Assembly: GCF_007489285.1 (NCBI RefSeq)
Contig: NZ_VLIY01000005.1
Location: 38,905 to 102,904, forward strand
DNA: 64,000 nt
Source of the DNA: Skermania sp. ID1734
GTDB lineage: Bacteria; Actinomycetota; Actinomycetes; Mycobacteriales; Mycobacteriaceae
Reading direction: 5' to 3'
Of the stretch, positions 53,373 through 63,042 are shown piece after piece; positions within the stretch are counted from its first letter, which is position 1, and each line of letters begins with the position of its first letter. The translations under genes and the position numbers were made by a program. The notes beneath the pieces are model-generated. The model was not told where the DNA came from and ran no database searches. It worked only from the letters and a program-made list of their open reading frames with translations.

Positions 53373-55346
53373 GTGAGCGAGCCCGTAGCCAAACAGTTGA
53401 TCGCCGATCACTTGGTTTCCGGTGAGCCGGAACCCGGCAATGAAATCGCTATCCGCGTCGATCAGACGCTGACGCAGGACGCCACCGGGACGCTGGTGAT
53501 GCAGGAACTCGAGGCCATCGGCCTCGACCGCGTCAAGACCGAGGTGAGCGTCCAGTACGTCGACCACAACTTGCTGCAGGCTGACGAGAAAAACGCCGAA
53601 GACCACGCCTTCCTGCGGTCCGCGTGCCGTCGGTACGGGCTGTGGTTCTCCAAGCCCGGTAACGGCGTTTCGCACCCGACTCACATGAAACACTTCGGCA
53701 AACCGGGCAAGACGCTGATCGGCTCCGACTCGCACACGTGCGCCGGCGGTTCGCTGGGCATGCTGGCGATCGGTGTCGGCGGCCTTGAAGTGGCCATGGC
53801 CATCGCCGGTGAACCGCTCTATCTGCGGATGCCAGAGATCTGGGGCATCAACCTGGTCGGCGAGTTGCCGCCGTGGGTATCGGCCAAGGACGTCATCCTG
53901 GAAATGCTGCGCAGGCACGGCGTCAAGGGCGGACTCAACCGGATCATCGAATACCACGGTCCCGGTCTGGCCGGACTGACCGCGATGGACCGCCACGTCA
54001 TCGCCAACATGGGCGCCGAGTTGGGTGCCACGGCAACGGTTTTCCCGGCCGACGATGCGGTGCGCGAGTTCCTGCAACAGCAGGACCGAGCCGACGACTT
54101 CCGTGAGCTTGTGGCCGACGACGACGCCGAGTACGACATCACCGACGAGATCGACCTATCCGAACTCGTACCGCTGATCGCGAAACCGTCCTCACCTGGG
54201 AACGTGGTTCCGGTGAGCGAGGTGGAAGGCACGCCGGTCAGTCAAGTGGTCATCGGCTCATCGGCCAACCCCGGTCTACGGGACTTCGCGATCGCGGCCG
54301 CGATGGTGAAGGGCCGGCAAACAGTCGATTCGGTGAGCTTCGACATCAACCCGAGTTGCCGGGAGATCTTCGCGGACCTCACCAAGATGGGCGCCACCTT
54401 CGACCTGATCTCGGCGGGCGCGCGCATCCACCAGTCGGGGTGCATGGGCTGTATCGGGATGGGACAGGCGCCCGCGTCGGACACGAATTCACTGCGGACG
54501 ATGCCGCGTAACTTCCCCGGCCGCAGCGGCACCAGGGAAGACTCGGTGTGGTTGTGCTCGCCCGAAACCGCTACTGCCGCAGCGCTTACCGGCACGATCA
54601 TCGATCCCCGCCACCTCGGGGAGAAGCTGAGCATGGACTACCCGAGCCTGCAACTGCCCAGCCAGCCCACAATCGACACCGACATGCTCACCGCACCGTT
54701 GCCGCAGGAAGAGGCCGAGAAGGAAGAACTGGTCAAGGGCCCCAACATCTCCGCGTTGCCGGACTTCGAACCGCTGCCCGACCGCATAGAGGCGCCGGTG
54801 CTGCTCAAGCTCGGCGACAACATCTCCACCGACGAGATCTCACCTGCGGGGGCGCGGGCGCTGCCGTTCCGCTCGAACATCCCCAAGCTCGCCGAGTTCA
54901 CCTTCACTCAGGTCAACGAGGACTACCCGCAGCGTGCGAAGGACCTGAAGGACGCCGGCGGCCACATCGTGGTGGCGGGCGACAACTATGGCCAGGGATC
55001 CTCGCGCGAGCATGCGGCCATCACGCCGCGCTACCTCGGGCTAAACGCCGTGATCGCCAAGTCGTTCGCCCGAATTCACTGGCAGAACCTCGCGAACTTC
55101 GGCATCCTCGCGCTCGAATTCACCAACGACGAGGACTATGACGACATCGACGAAGGTGACACCCTGGTCCTCGAAGGATTGCGCGAGTCACTCCCCGGCG
55201 GTCCGGATCTGCAGGTGCACAATTCGGACAAGGACCACTCCTATGCTGTACGGCATCGGCTATCTGATCGACAGGTCGAGGCCGTGCTCGCGGGCGGCCG
55301 GATTCCGGTGCTCGCCCGCAAGCAGGATGAGGACGGTGACGACTAG
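53373..55346 (+). CDS. acn: Aconitate hydratase (mitochondrial-type length)
   Basis: This enzyme isomerises citrate and isocitrate. The 657-residue product is shorter than the about 900-residue AcnA of many actinobacteria and has the compact mitochondrial/LeuC-like plan. The Fe-S cysteines are in IGSDSHTCAGG and SGCMGCIGMG, with the swivel domain at the C-terminus (GDNYGQGSSREHAAITPRYLG, FARIHWQNLANFGIL). GTG 53373 (SEPVAKQL) is favoured; GTG 53364 adds three residues. Sequence alone does not exclude a related hydro-lyase such as homoaconitase. Confidence 0.9.
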   Translation: MSEPVAKQLIADHLVSGEPEPGNEIAIRVDQTLTQDATGTLVMQELEAIGLDRVKTEVSVQYVDHNLLQADEKNAEDHAFLRSACRRYGLWFSKPGNGVSHPTHMKHFGKPGKTLIGSDSHTCAGGSLGMLAIGVGGLEVAMAIAGEPLYLRMPEIWGINLVGELPPWVSAKDVILEMLRRHGVKGGLNRIIEYHGPGLAGLTAMDRHVIANMGAELGATATVFPADDAVREFLQQQDRADDFRELVADDDAEYDITDEIDLSELVPLIAKPSSPGNVVPVSEVEGTPVSQVVIGSSANPGLRDFAIAAAMVKGRQTVDSVSFDINPSCREIFADLTKMGATFDLISAGARIHQSGCMGCIGMGQAPASDTNSLRTMPRNFPGRSGTREDSVWLCSPETATAAALTGTIIDPRHLGEKLSMDYPSLQLPSQPTIDTDMLTAPLPQEEAEKEELVKGPNISALPDFEPLPDRIEAPVLLKLGDNISTDEISPAGARALPFRSNIPKLAEFTFTQVNEDYPQRAKDLKDAGGHIVVAGDNYGQGSSREHAAITPRYLGLNAVIAKSFARIHWQNLANFGILALEFTNDEDYDDIDEGDTLVLEGLRESLPGGPDLQVHNSDKDHSYAVRHRLSDRQVEAVLAGGRIPVLARKQDEDGDD

Positions 55347-55361
55347 CGCGGGGAGGTTTCG

Positions 55362-56159
55362 GTGCTACCGACCGGCAAATGTGCGCTGGTCACCGGCGCA
55401 TCCAGCGGTATCGGCGCCGAGGTAGCCGCCCAACTCGCTAGTCGTGGCGCTTACGTGCTGGTGCACGGTCGCGATCCGGACCGCACCCGCGAGGTTGCCG
55501 ACCGGATCGGTGGCGCGGCCGTCGCCGCGGACCTCGCGGATCCGGGCGGCCGTCAGCAGCTCGTCGAGCAAGTGCGTGAGGTGTGCGGCGCCGTCGACAT
55601 CCTGGTCAACAATGCCGGGGTCGGCTGGGCAGGCCCGCTCACCGATATGCCGGTCGAGCGCATCCGGCATATCGTCGAAGTGAACCTGTTGGCGCCCATG
55701 GAGCTGACCCGGATGTTGCTACCCGACATGATTCGGCGGGTTCAGACCCACATTTGCTTCGTCACTTCGGTGGCGGGGCGTACCGGCGTGGCCGGGGAAG
55801 CCGCGTACGCAGCGACCAAGGCCGGCGTGGACGCGTTCGCGGAAAGCCTGCGCGCCGAGGCGGCCGGGACCGGATTGCGAGTCGGCGTGGTGGTGCCGGG
55901 CGTCGTGGACACCGCCTTCTTCGCTGCGCGCGGGCGACCGTATGACCGCGAGCGACCGCGTCCGATTCCGGCCGACGCCGTCGCCCGCGCGGTCGTCCGG
56001 CAGATCGAAACCGGGCGCGCCGAGGCCTGGGCGCCGCGCTGGCTACGGGTCGCCCCAACTGTCCGGGCACTGGCGCCGAGCGCCTACCGGCGGCTCACCG
56101 ACCGCTTCGGGCAGTCGATTCGGCTCGGCGACGCGGAGGCCCGTAAGGTGCCGCCGTGA
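55362..56159 (+). CDS. Short-chain dehydrogenase/reductase
   Basis: This 265-residue SDR uses NAD(P)H. It has the nucleotide motif TGASSGIGAE, NNAGVGW and the catalytic YAATKAG (YxxxK) with the Ser in FVTSVAGRTG. A C-terminal extension of about 50 basic residues ends the chain. The substrate is unknown. It starts 15 bases after aconitase and overlaps the next gene by GTGA, so it belongs to an operon with the transporter. Confidence 0.9.
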   Translation: MLPTGKCALVTGASSGIGAEVAAQLASRGAYVLVHGRDPDRTREVADRIGGAAVAADLADPGGRQQLVEQVREVCGAVDILVNNAGVGWAGPLTDMPVERIRHIVEVNLLAPMELTRMLLPDMIRRVQTHICFVTSVAGRTGVAGEAAYAATKAGVDAFAESLRAEAAGTGLRVGVVVPGVVDTAFFAARGRPYDRERPRPIPADAVARAVVRQIETGRAEAWAPRWLRVAPTVRALAPSAYRRLTDRFGQSIRLGDAEARKVPP

Positions 56160-57094
56160 TCATCGTCATCGGGCTGAGCGTGCTCGCCGCGTTCCTGTTC
56201 GCGGCGGCGGCGTACTTGCAGCAGCGCGCGGCTCGTGCGGTGGTCGCCGTAGACCCGTCGGCGGCGTGGGTGCCGGGGATCGGTGGTTTGGTGCGGCGGC
56301 TGCTGCGCAGCACAACCTGGCTGCGCGGTTGGCTGACCAACCTGTGCGGCTTCCTGACGCAGGCGGGCGCGCTGCATCTGGGGTCGGTGGCCGTGGTGCA
56401 GCCGCTGATGTCGACGCAGCTGTTGTTTTCGCTCCCGTTTGCTGCGGCGGAACAACGCCGACGGCCGAGCCGGCGGGACTGGCTCGCCGCGCTGGCCGTC
56501 TCCGGCGGTCTCGCGCTGCTGCTCACCACGCAGGGCGCCGCGCCATTCGCAGGCGATCCCCGGCGCGATCGCATCATCCTGTCGGTCGCCTCGGCCGCGG
56601 TGCTGGTCGTCATCCTGGCGCTGATCAGCACTCGTTTCGCCATCCAGACCGCCGCACACCTGGTGGCGATCGCCGCGGGCTTGTGCTTTGCGATGAGTGC
56701 CGTCTTCATGAAGCTGACCATGACCGACCTGGTGGACCGCGGGATCGGCGCCACCGCCACCGACTGGCCGGGGTATTTGTTGGCTGCCTCCACGTTGACC
56801 GGTTTGTTGCTCGAACAGGCCGCATTCGCCGGTGGGCCACTGCCGTGGGCAATCGCGGCGATGAGCGTGACCAACCCGGTCGCGAGCTACATCATCGGAA
56901 TGCTGGCGTTCGACGTGAAAATTCCCACGGATCCGGGATCTCTTGCGGGCATGGTCGGGGCACTGACGTTGATAGCGGTAGGTGTTGCGGGACTGTCACA
57001 TTCGATGCTCGCCCTGTCCTTCTACGCCAGCGGTGATCACAAAATTGACACAACTTCACCCGCGATAAATGCGCCGAGAGCGCCTATCATCTAG
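56156..57094 (+). CDS. DMT-superfamily (EamA-like) membrane transporter
   Basis: This 312-residue protein has nine or ten hydrophobic segments. It begins IIVIGLSVLAAFLFAAAAYLQ, with repeated helix pairs such as LAALAVSGGLALLLTTQG and AGMVGALTLIAVGVAGL. The arrangement fits the DMT (drug/metabolite) transporters of the DUF-type found in actinobacteria. GTG 56156 overlaps the stop of the SDR gene, which hints at a shared substrate or pathway. Confidence 0.8.
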   Translation: MIIVIGLSVLAAFLFAAAAYLQQRAARAVVAVDPSAAWVPGIGGLVRRLLRSTTWLRGWLTNLCGFLTQAGALHLGSVAVVQPLMSTQLLFSLPFAAAEQRRRPSRRDWLAALAVSGGLALLLTTQGAAPFAGDPRRDRIILSVASAAVLVVILALISTRFAIQTAAHLVAIAAGLCFAMSAVFMKLTMTDLVDRGIGATATDWPGYLLAASTLTGLLLEQAAFAGGPLPWAIAAMSVTNPVASYIIGMLAFDVKIPTDPGSLAGMVGALTLIAVGVAGLSHSMLALSFYASGDHKIDTTSPAINAPRAPII

Positions 57095-57132
57095 TTCAAC
57101 CGCCGTCGCCTAATGCAGATCCCTGGTAGCTA

Positions 57133-57786
57133 ATGCTTATTGAGAACCAACCGCGAGTAATCGAAATCCCACATCTCCCGGCGGCCGCAAAGCACAGCCT
57201 GCGGCTACTTCTGGAAACGGTTCTGGTTCCGACGGCCTTGCTCTACGCGTGCCTGCACACCGTTGGGGCTTTTTGGGGATTTGTCGCGATTATCGGTTGG
57301 TGCGTAGCAACTTTGGCGGTCCGCTGGGTCACCGAGCGCCGCCTGCCCGGCACCTTGGTCTTGGCATTCGGAATTGTTGTCGCACGGTCTTGCACGGCAA
57401 TGGCTTTATCGAGTGTTTACATTTATTTGCTGCAGCCGGTGGTCGGTTCGGCAGTAATGGCCGCGCTGTTCCTCGGTAGTGCCGCCGTGGGCCGGCCCAT
57501 CACGCTCAAGCTCGCCCAGGACTTTGTGACGTTGCCCGCCACCTTGATTCATGATCGAAAAGTCCGGCGTTTGTTCGCGCAAATCTGCGTGCTCTGGGGT
57601 TGCTCGCGCCTGCTCGACGCCGGCATGAGCCTCGGCGTGCTGCACTGGGGCGTCGACGCCGGTCTGTTGTCGCGCGGTGTGCTCAGCGGCCTGCTGACCG
57701 GTCTGACGATCTGCGTCTGCGCCTACTTCGGCTGGACCCGGCTGCACCGCAATCACGGCGTCGTGTTCCGCCGCGCGACGATCTGA
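57133..57786 (+). CDS. VC0807-like membrane protein
   Basis: This 217-residue membrane protein has five or six helices, among them VLVPTALLYACLHTVGAFWGF, GWCVATLAVRWVTERR, GSAVMAALFLGSAAVG and LLTGLTICVCAYFGW. Conserved features are the RPITLKLAQDF segment and the Arg in VTERR. This agrees with the VC0807 family, whose role is unknown. It lies 38 bases after the DMT-like gene. The PAP2-acyltransferase fusion gene follows on the same strand. Confidence 0.72.
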   Translation: MLIENQPRVIEIPHLPAAAKHSLRLLLETVLVPTALLYACLHTVGAFWGFVAIIGWCVATLAVRWVTERRLPGTLVLAFGIVVARSCTAMALSSVYIYLLQPVVGSAVMAALFLGSAAVGRPITLKLAQDFVTLPATLIHDRKVRRLFAQICVLWGCSRLLDAGMSLGVLHWGVDAGLLSRGVLSGLLTGLTICVCAYFGWTRLHRNHGVVFRRATI

Positions 57787-57853
57787 CCACGCGAGCCGCC
57801 AGCAACCCGCCGCGTCAGGCCGAGCCTGATCACACCGGCTGTGTTATGACGGA

Positions 57854-60004
57854 ATGGTGGGTGCCAACACTGCGCTAGCCCAACCAAACCACGTCCAGCC
57901 GACGTCTGCGGCGACGCAACCAAAGCTGGTGCTGTGGCGGGACGTGCTCGTTGCGCTCGTGGTGTTCGGGTTCTACGCCGTGGTCCAGACGCTGGGTGGC
58001 GCGGTCCGCCGCGCCCAGGCCGATCAGCACGCGGCCGACCTCATCGGCATCGAACGCACGCTGCACATCGACATCGAGCGCAGCCTCAACGATTGGCTGG
58101 CCGGTCGGGGCTGGCTCGCCACGGCCGCCAATTACGAGTACGCGTTCACCTACATCGCCAGCGCGCTGATCCTGCTCGTGTACCTGTACACCCGCCGACC
58201 CGACGCGTATCCACGAGCGCGCGACTCGCTGCTGCTGCTCAACGTGCTCGGCATCGCCTGCTTCGCCCTGTATCCGGTGACCCCGCCGCGAATGCTGGAA
58301 AACTTGGGTTACGTCGACACGGTCAGCAACGGGCACACCTGGGGGTCGTGGGGCTCGCCGATGGTGGCCCACGCCAATCAGCTCGCCGCGATGCCGTCGC
58401 TGCATGTGGCCTGGGCACTGTGGGTCAGTGTGGTGCTGGCCCGGATTGCCGGCGGTCTGCTGTTTCAATTCATCAGTGCGATTCACGTGCTGCTCACCTG
58501 CTACGTCATCATCGCGACCGGCAACCACTTCGTCCTCGACGCCGTCGGTGCGGTTGTCTTTGTCGCGGTGAGCGTGTGGATCGTCGATCGCTGGTACGAC
58601 TGGCGGGCGTCGTCGGCGTCGGCCATCTCGCCGGCCGACGCCTTCTTTCTCTACGTCGAGGACACCGGCGCACCGCAGCACGTCGGCGGCATGGTCGTGC
58701 TACGCCACCACGATCCGAACTCCGGGCCGACGCTGGCCGCGGTCCGCGAACTGGTTCGCAACGAGCTCAGCGCGCTGCCGCGGTTTCGGCAGCGGGTGGA
58801 GTTTCGTTCCCGCTGGCGCCGACCGCGTTGGGTCGGTATCGACGAGATCGACTGGGATTGGCACGTCATCGAACGCGATGTCGGTCCGCAGGCCGGCAAC
58901 CCGGGGTTGAGCGCGGTCGTGGCCGAGCTGGCCGCGCAGCCGATGCCGCGCGACCGGCCGCTGTGGCGGATTGTGTTGGTGCACGGAATTGCGCCGGGAC
59001 AGTCGGGCTTTCTGTTCCTCGTGCACCATGCGGTCGCCGACGGCATCGGCACGGTGCTGCAGTCGATGCGACTGCTGCGGCCGCGCATCACGCTGGGCGC
59101 GCCGTCGGAACCCGGGCCACCTCACGGTCGGCTGGCCATGGCAGCGCGAGCGCTGAAATTGGACACCGCAGCGCGAGCGCTGAAATTGGACACCGCGACC
59201 CGGGCCCTGAAAATCGCCGCGGCGGTCGCCGTGGGCATCGGCCAACTCGCCACCGACGGCAGTCCAGCACGGCGGCTGCCGGCAAGTTCCCGACTGCGAG
59301 ACTTTGCCGTGTCCCCGCTGGAACTGGCGCGGTTGCGGGCTGTCGCTCGCGCTCATCAGGTCGGCGTCACCGACGTGTTGATCTGCCTGGCGGTCACCGC
59401 GGCTGTGTCCGTGCAGCCGCGCCTGCCCGAGTTGGTCGGCGGGACCATCCGCATCGCGATTCCGCGCATGGTGCGCGCGGCGACGAGCGAAGCGGAGGGA
59501 AACTTCACCGCGGCGGTGATGATCGATGTCGAGCTTCGTGATGAGCGAATCGAGGATCGGCTGCGGCGGATCCACTCCTCCGCCAGGCAACTGCAGTCCC
59601 CGACCCGCGCTCTCGCGGCGAGGTTCGTGATGGCGCAAGGCCAACGAATTCTGCCCGAGCCCGCCAAGCGGTGGTTCGCGCAAACCGTCTACGGCGCGAG
59701 CACCTTCCATGCGATCGTGTCCAACATGCCCGGCCCGAACCAGCAGTTGACGCTGGTCGAGGAGCCGATGGACCAGGTGTATCCGATCCTGCCGCTGGCC
59801 CCTGGCGCACCCTTGGTGGCAGGTGCATTGAGCTGGAACGGTGTCCTCGGTGTCGGTGTGGCGGCCGACCCGGTGTTGCTCGATGCGGCGAAGGTCGCGT
59901 CCGAAATCGAATGCGCGCTCACCGAGTTGGAGGCCACCACCGGTGATTGGTCAGGGAGCTCCCCATTCGAGCGCGAGGAACAGGCGGGCGCGGAATCGCG
60001 CTGA
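57854..60004 (+). CDS. PAP2 phosphatase-WS/DGAT acyltransferase fusion
   Basis: The 716-residue protein joins two lipid domains. Residues about 25-260 are an integral-membrane PAP2/Aur1-type domain: ALYPVTPPRML, MPSLHVAW (about 180-187, catalytic His) and GNHFVLDAVG (about 221-230). Residues about 265-716 are a WS/DGAT acyltransferase with HHAVADG at 391-397 and SNMPGPNQQLTLV near the end. A PAP2 domain makes diacylglycerol or another alcohol from a lipid phosphate, and WS/DGAT acylates it, so one chain could couple both steps. A 27-bp tandem duplication lies in the WS/DGAT linker. Its last 54 bases overlap the convergent PucR gene. Confidence 0.9.
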   Translation: MVGANTALAQPNHVQPTSAATQPKLVLWRDVLVALVVFGFYAVVQTLGGAVRRAQADQHAADLIGIERTLHIDIERSLNDWLAGRGWLATAANYEYAFTYIASALILLVYLYTRRPDAYPRARDSLLLLNVLGIACFALYPVTPPRMLENLGYVDTVSNGHTWGSWGSPMVAHANQLAAMPSLHVAWALWVSVVLARIAGGLLFQFISAIHVLLTCYVIIATGNHFVLDAVGAVVFVAVSVWIVDRWYDWRASSASAISPADAFFLYVEDTGAPQHVGGMVVLRHHDPNSGPTLAAVRELVRNELSALPRFRQRVEFRSRWRRPRWVGIDEIDWDWHVIERDVGPQAGNPGLSAVVAELAAQPMPRDRPLWRIVLVHGIAPGQSGFLFLVHHAVADGIGTVLQSMRLLRPRITLGAPSEPGPPHGRLAMAARALKLDTAARALKLDTATRALKIAAAVAVGIGQLATDGSPARRLPASSRLRDFAVSPLELARLRAVARAHQVGVTDVLICLAVTAAVSVQPRLPELVGGTIRIAIPRMVRAATSEAEGNFTAAVMIDVELRDERIEDRLRRIHSSARQLQSPTRALAARFVMAQGQRILPEPAKRWFAQTVYGASTFHAIVSNMPGPNQQLTLVEEPMDQVYPILPLAPGAPLVAGALSWNGVLGVGVAADPVLLDAAKVASEIECALTELEATTGDWSGSSPFEREEQAGAESR
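59141..59194 (+). repeat. Exact 27-bp tandem duplication with a decayed third unit
   Basis: The two 27-bp units at 59141-59167 and 59168-59194 are identical, and a third, diverged copy follows. Each codes for AARALKLDT. This gives two or three turns of amphipathic helix in the linker between the HHxxxDG half and the C-terminal half of the WS/DGAT domain. The reading frame is kept. Confidence 0.9.
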
Positions 60005-61159
60005 GTCGAGGTCGGCGCCGAACAGTTCGCGTAGTTGGTTAATGCGGTAGCGCACGGTCTGCGGATGAATGTGCAGGTCGTTGGCGATGGCTTGGCGGTC
60101 GCCCATGTGCCGCAACCAGGCCGCCAGGGTCTCGATCAAGCGCTCGCGCGCGCCCTCGGTCAGATGCTCGAGCGGGGCGAGCACCTGTTCGCGCAGCAGG
60201 CCGAGCAGGCGCTCGTCGCGGTTGGCGATGATGGTGTCGAGGTGGTCGCCGGTGAACACCGGATTCTCGGGAATGATGCCGCGCTGATGCAGGTGCATGG
60301 CCAGCGCAGCAAGTCCCATGCTCGCCGGCAACAAACGCAGCGGTACGGTGTTGCCGACCACGGCGCCAACCCCGGCCAGTCGTCGCCGTAACCGTTCGCG
60401 CTGGCCCGGAGCCCCGGCGTCGGGAACAATCATCCCGTAGCACTCGGGCCGGCGAATCGGCAGACAGGACATGTCCAGCAGGTCCAGGGCGCGGCAGGCG
60501 TCCGGATCGTCCACCTCGACGATGACGACGGCCGCCGCCTTCGGGAGCCGCCAGCCCGCGCTCTCGGCCGCAGCCCGGATCTGCACGTCATCCGCCCGGT
60601 CCGACAGCAGCAACTGGGCAAGTTGTTCGCGCTGGTGTTCGCGCGCCGCGCTGGCAGTGGCCTGCTCATGGACGTAGCCGCGTGCAGTGTTGGCCGAGAA
60701 CTGGTCGACGAACATGAAGACCGCCTCGGCCAGCGACGCCAGGATGTGCGGCGCAAGCTCGAGTTCGAGCGCCGTTGCCGAAACGTGATGCCATGCGGCC
60801 CGCGCGCCAACCTGATAGGCAGCCAACAACTCCGAGAGTTCCCGGCCCTCCTGGAACTGTCGACGGCCGATCTCCTCGAGTACCACCTCGGCCTGGGAAT
60901 CGCTGTCGGCGGACTCCGGCGCCGCGGCGACGCCATAGTGCGCGATATCGACCAAACGCCGGATGAAGACTGTTGCCGCATAACGAATCTCCGGGTGATC
61001 GCCGTCTAGAAATTCGGCAAAATCTGGGTAATCGATCGCCAAATGTTGGCGGACTTCAGCCAGGATGAGCGGCATCCGCTGTTCGAGCGCCCAGCCAAGA
61101 TCATCGAGAGTCCGAAGATTCGGATCACGCGCGACTGTCACATCGGTGGTAATACCCAC
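59951..61159 (-). CDS. PucR/CdaR-like helix-turn-helix transcriptional regulator
   Basis: This 402-residue regulator has an N-terminal sensing region (EEIGRRQFQEGRELSELLAAYQVGARAAWH, RsbR-like or GGDEF-like helices) and a middle domain. The PucR C-terminal helix-turn-helix is LIETLAAWLRHMGDRQAIANDLHIHPQTVRYRINQLRELFG. Members control purine, sugar-diacid or lipid genes. It is convergent with the PAP2 fusion gene, with a 54-base coding overlap, and divergent from hpnC (108 bases), so it may control the hopanoid genes. Confidence 0.9.
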   Translation of the reverse strand: MGITTDVTVARDPNLRTLDDLGWALEQRMPLILAEVRQHLAIDYPDFAEFLDGDHPEIRYAATVFIRRLVDIAHYGVAAAPESADSDSQAEVVLEEIGRRQFQEGRELSELLAAYQVGARAAWHHVSATALELELAPHILASLAEAVFMFVDQFSANTARGYVHEQATASAAREHQREQLAQLLLSDRADDVQIRAAAESAGWRLPKAAAVVIVEVDDPDACRALDLLDMSCLPIRRPECYGMIVPDAGAPGQRERLRRRLAGVGAVVGNTVPLRLLPASMGLAALAMHLHQRGIIPENPVFTGDHLDTIIANRDERLLGLLREQVLAPLEHLTEGARERLIETLAAWLRHMGDRQAIANDLHIHPQTVRYRINQLRELFGADLDSARFRARLFLALEWGAP

Positions 61160-61267
61160 GAACCTAGCACTCCAAGCGATGAATTTGTCTGTCGCTGATA
61201 ATTTTACGGCCCGGAAATCACTCCGTACCGAGCAGATTTATCCTCCAGGGTCGGGTGACCATCGGGT

Positions 61268-62173
61268 ATGGCGATCGTGCGGGTCCCAGCCCATCACTCG
61301 TGTCCGCCGCAGCCCGCAGTGGCGGCGGCGGGTGGACAGTTCCGCGACCGCGAAAGCGGTGAGAATTTCCCCGTTGCGCTCCGGATGCTGCCGTCGGCGC
61401 GGCGGCGAGATCTACAGGCGGTGTACGCGGTGGCCCGGTTGATCGACGAAACCGGTGACACCGCACTCGGTGGACTGACGCCGACGCAACGCAGCGACTC
61501 CTTGATTGCCTTGCGCGAAGATCTCGCTCGGGTATGGACCGGTTCGCCGACGCATCCGGTACTGGCCGCGCTGGTGCCGACCGTCCGAGATCGAGGGTTG
61601 CAGCCCGAACCTTTCGAGCAGCTCATCGAGGCGAACCTGCGCGACCAGCGCATCACTCGTTACCAAACCTTCCCCGAATTACTCGACTACTGCCGGTTGT
61701 CCGCGAATCCTGTTGGACGCCTTGTCCTGGACATCTTCGGGCAGTCGACTCCCGACGCGGTACAACTTTCGGATCGGGTCTGCACCGCGTTGCAGTTGCT
61801 CGAGCATTGGCAGGACGTGAGCGAGGACTGGCACAGCGGCCGGATCTATCTGCCGAGTGAGGATCTCGACCGATACGGGGTGAATGAGGCTGCCCTGGGC
61901 GAGCATTCAGCGAATCCTGCGCTGCGTGAGTTGATGCAATTCGAAATAGCTCGAGCATCGGAGCTCTTGGACTCTGGCGCCGCGATCACCAGGCAGCTGA
62001 CCGGGTGGGCCCGATTGGCCGTCGAGGGTTATGTGTGCGGCGGCCGAGCGACGGTTCGCGCGTTGCAGCGTACCGGCGGCGATGTGTTGGCTTGCGAAGC
62101 GCGACCGCGGAAAACGGATCTTTTACGGGCATGGGTGCAGCTGCGTCTGCGCGAGACGCGAGGTGGGCGATGA
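61268..62173 (+). CDS. hpnC: HpnC, hydroxysqualene synthase
   Basis: This prenyl synthase-fold enzyme turns presqualene diphosphate into hydroxysqualene. The 301-residue product has the first Asp-rich motif DETGD and the second one [18 protein letters not shown], with [25 protein letters not shown] at the front. Together with HpnD and HpnE it is the squalene route of hopanoid makers that lack squalene synthase. ATG 61268 gives a long N-terminal lead before homology starts at about residue 33. ATGA couples it to hpnD. Confidence 0.92.
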   Translation: MAIVRVPAHHSCPPQPAVAAAGGQFRDRESGENFPVALRMLPSARRRDLQAVYAVARLIDETGDTALGGLTPTQRSDSLIALREDLARVWTGSPTHPVLAALVPTVRDRGLQPEPFEQLIEANLRDQRITRYQTFPELLDYCRLSANPVGRLVLDIFGQSTPDAVQLSDRVCTALQLLEHWQDVSEDWHSGRIYLPSEDLDRYGVNEAALGEHSANPALRELMQFEIARASELLDSGAAITRQLTGWARLAVEGYVCGGRATVRALQRTGGDVLACEARPRKTDLLRAWVQLRLRETRGGR

Positions 62174-63042
62174 GCATCATCGACAGTTCCGAAATCGGTC
62201 CCGCCTATGTGGAGTGCGAGCGAATCACCCGCGAGCAAGCCAAGAACTTCTTCTACGGAATCAGACTGTTGCCGCCGCCCAAGCGCGGAGCGCTGAGCGC
62301 GGTCTACGCCTTGGCCCGCCGGATCGACGACATCGGCGACGGCGACCTGCCGGCCGCGCGCAAGGTGGCCGAGCTCGAGCGAACCCGCAAGGCATTGCAG
62401 CAGTTGGTCGACAACTCCGACCCGGTCCTCGCCGCGGTCGGCGACGCCGCCCGGCGCTTCCCCATTCCGCTGTCGGCGTTCGACGAACTCATCGACGGCG
62501 TCAGCATGGACGTGACCGGGGCCACCTATGAAGACTTTCCGCAGCTGGTGCGGTACTGCCGGTGCGTTGCCGGTTCGATCGGCCGGCTGTGCCTGGCGAT
62601 CTTCTCCGGCACGTCCGACCCGACTGCGGCTACCTACGCCGACCAGCTCGGCATCGCCCTGCAGCAGACGAACATCCTGCGTGACGTCCGCGAGGACCTG
62701 AGCAACGGCCGGATCTATCTGCCCCGCGCCGAGCTGGCGCAGTATGGCGTCGATTTGATGCTCGACCCCGACGGCAATCTGGCCGACCCGAACGCCCGGC
62801 TGGCGGCGCTGCTGCGCCACGCAACCGCGCGTGCGGAGGACTGGTACTGCCTCGGCCTGCGGCTGCTCCCACTCTTGGACCGACGCAGTGCCGCGTGCTG
62901 TGCGGCGATGGCCGGCATCTATCGCCATCTGAACCGGCGGATCGGGTCAAACCCGGTTCTCGTGTACGACCGGCGGCTGTCGCTGTCGGCGTGGGAGAAG
63001 AGCCGGGTAGCCGCGCGGGCGCTGGCGGGAGGCTCCGCATGA
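62170..63042 (+). CDS. hpnD: HpnD, presqualene diphosphate synthase
   Basis: This 290-residue enzyme joins two farnesyl diphosphates to presqualene diphosphate. It has the Asp-rich motifs RRIDDIGD and [18 protein letters not shown], with [24 protein letters not shown] as the active-site opening. ATG 62170 overlaps the stop of hpnC, and the hpnE start overlaps the stop of this gene, so three steps are made from one transcript. The C-terminal basic region ends in RALAGGSA. Confidence 0.93.
   Translation: MSIIDSSEIGPAYVECERITREQAKNFFYGIRLLPPPKRGALSAVYALARRIDDIGDGDLPAARKVAELERTRKALQQLVDNSDPVLAAVGDAARRFPIPLSAFDELIDGVSMDVTGATYEDFPQLVRYCRCVAGSIGRLCLAIFSGTSDPTAATYADQLGIALQQTNILRDVREDLSNGRIYLPRAELAQYGVDLMLDPDGNLADPNARLAALLRHATARAEDWYCLGLRLLPLLDRRSAACCAAMAGIYRHLNRRIGSNPVLVYDRRLSLSAWEKSRVAARALAGGSA

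Noticed and set aside
57934..59541. 535-codon plus-strand frame inside the PAP2-WS/DGAT gene
   Set aside because: Arg/Gly-rich alternative phase; the other phase carries both catalytic motifs.
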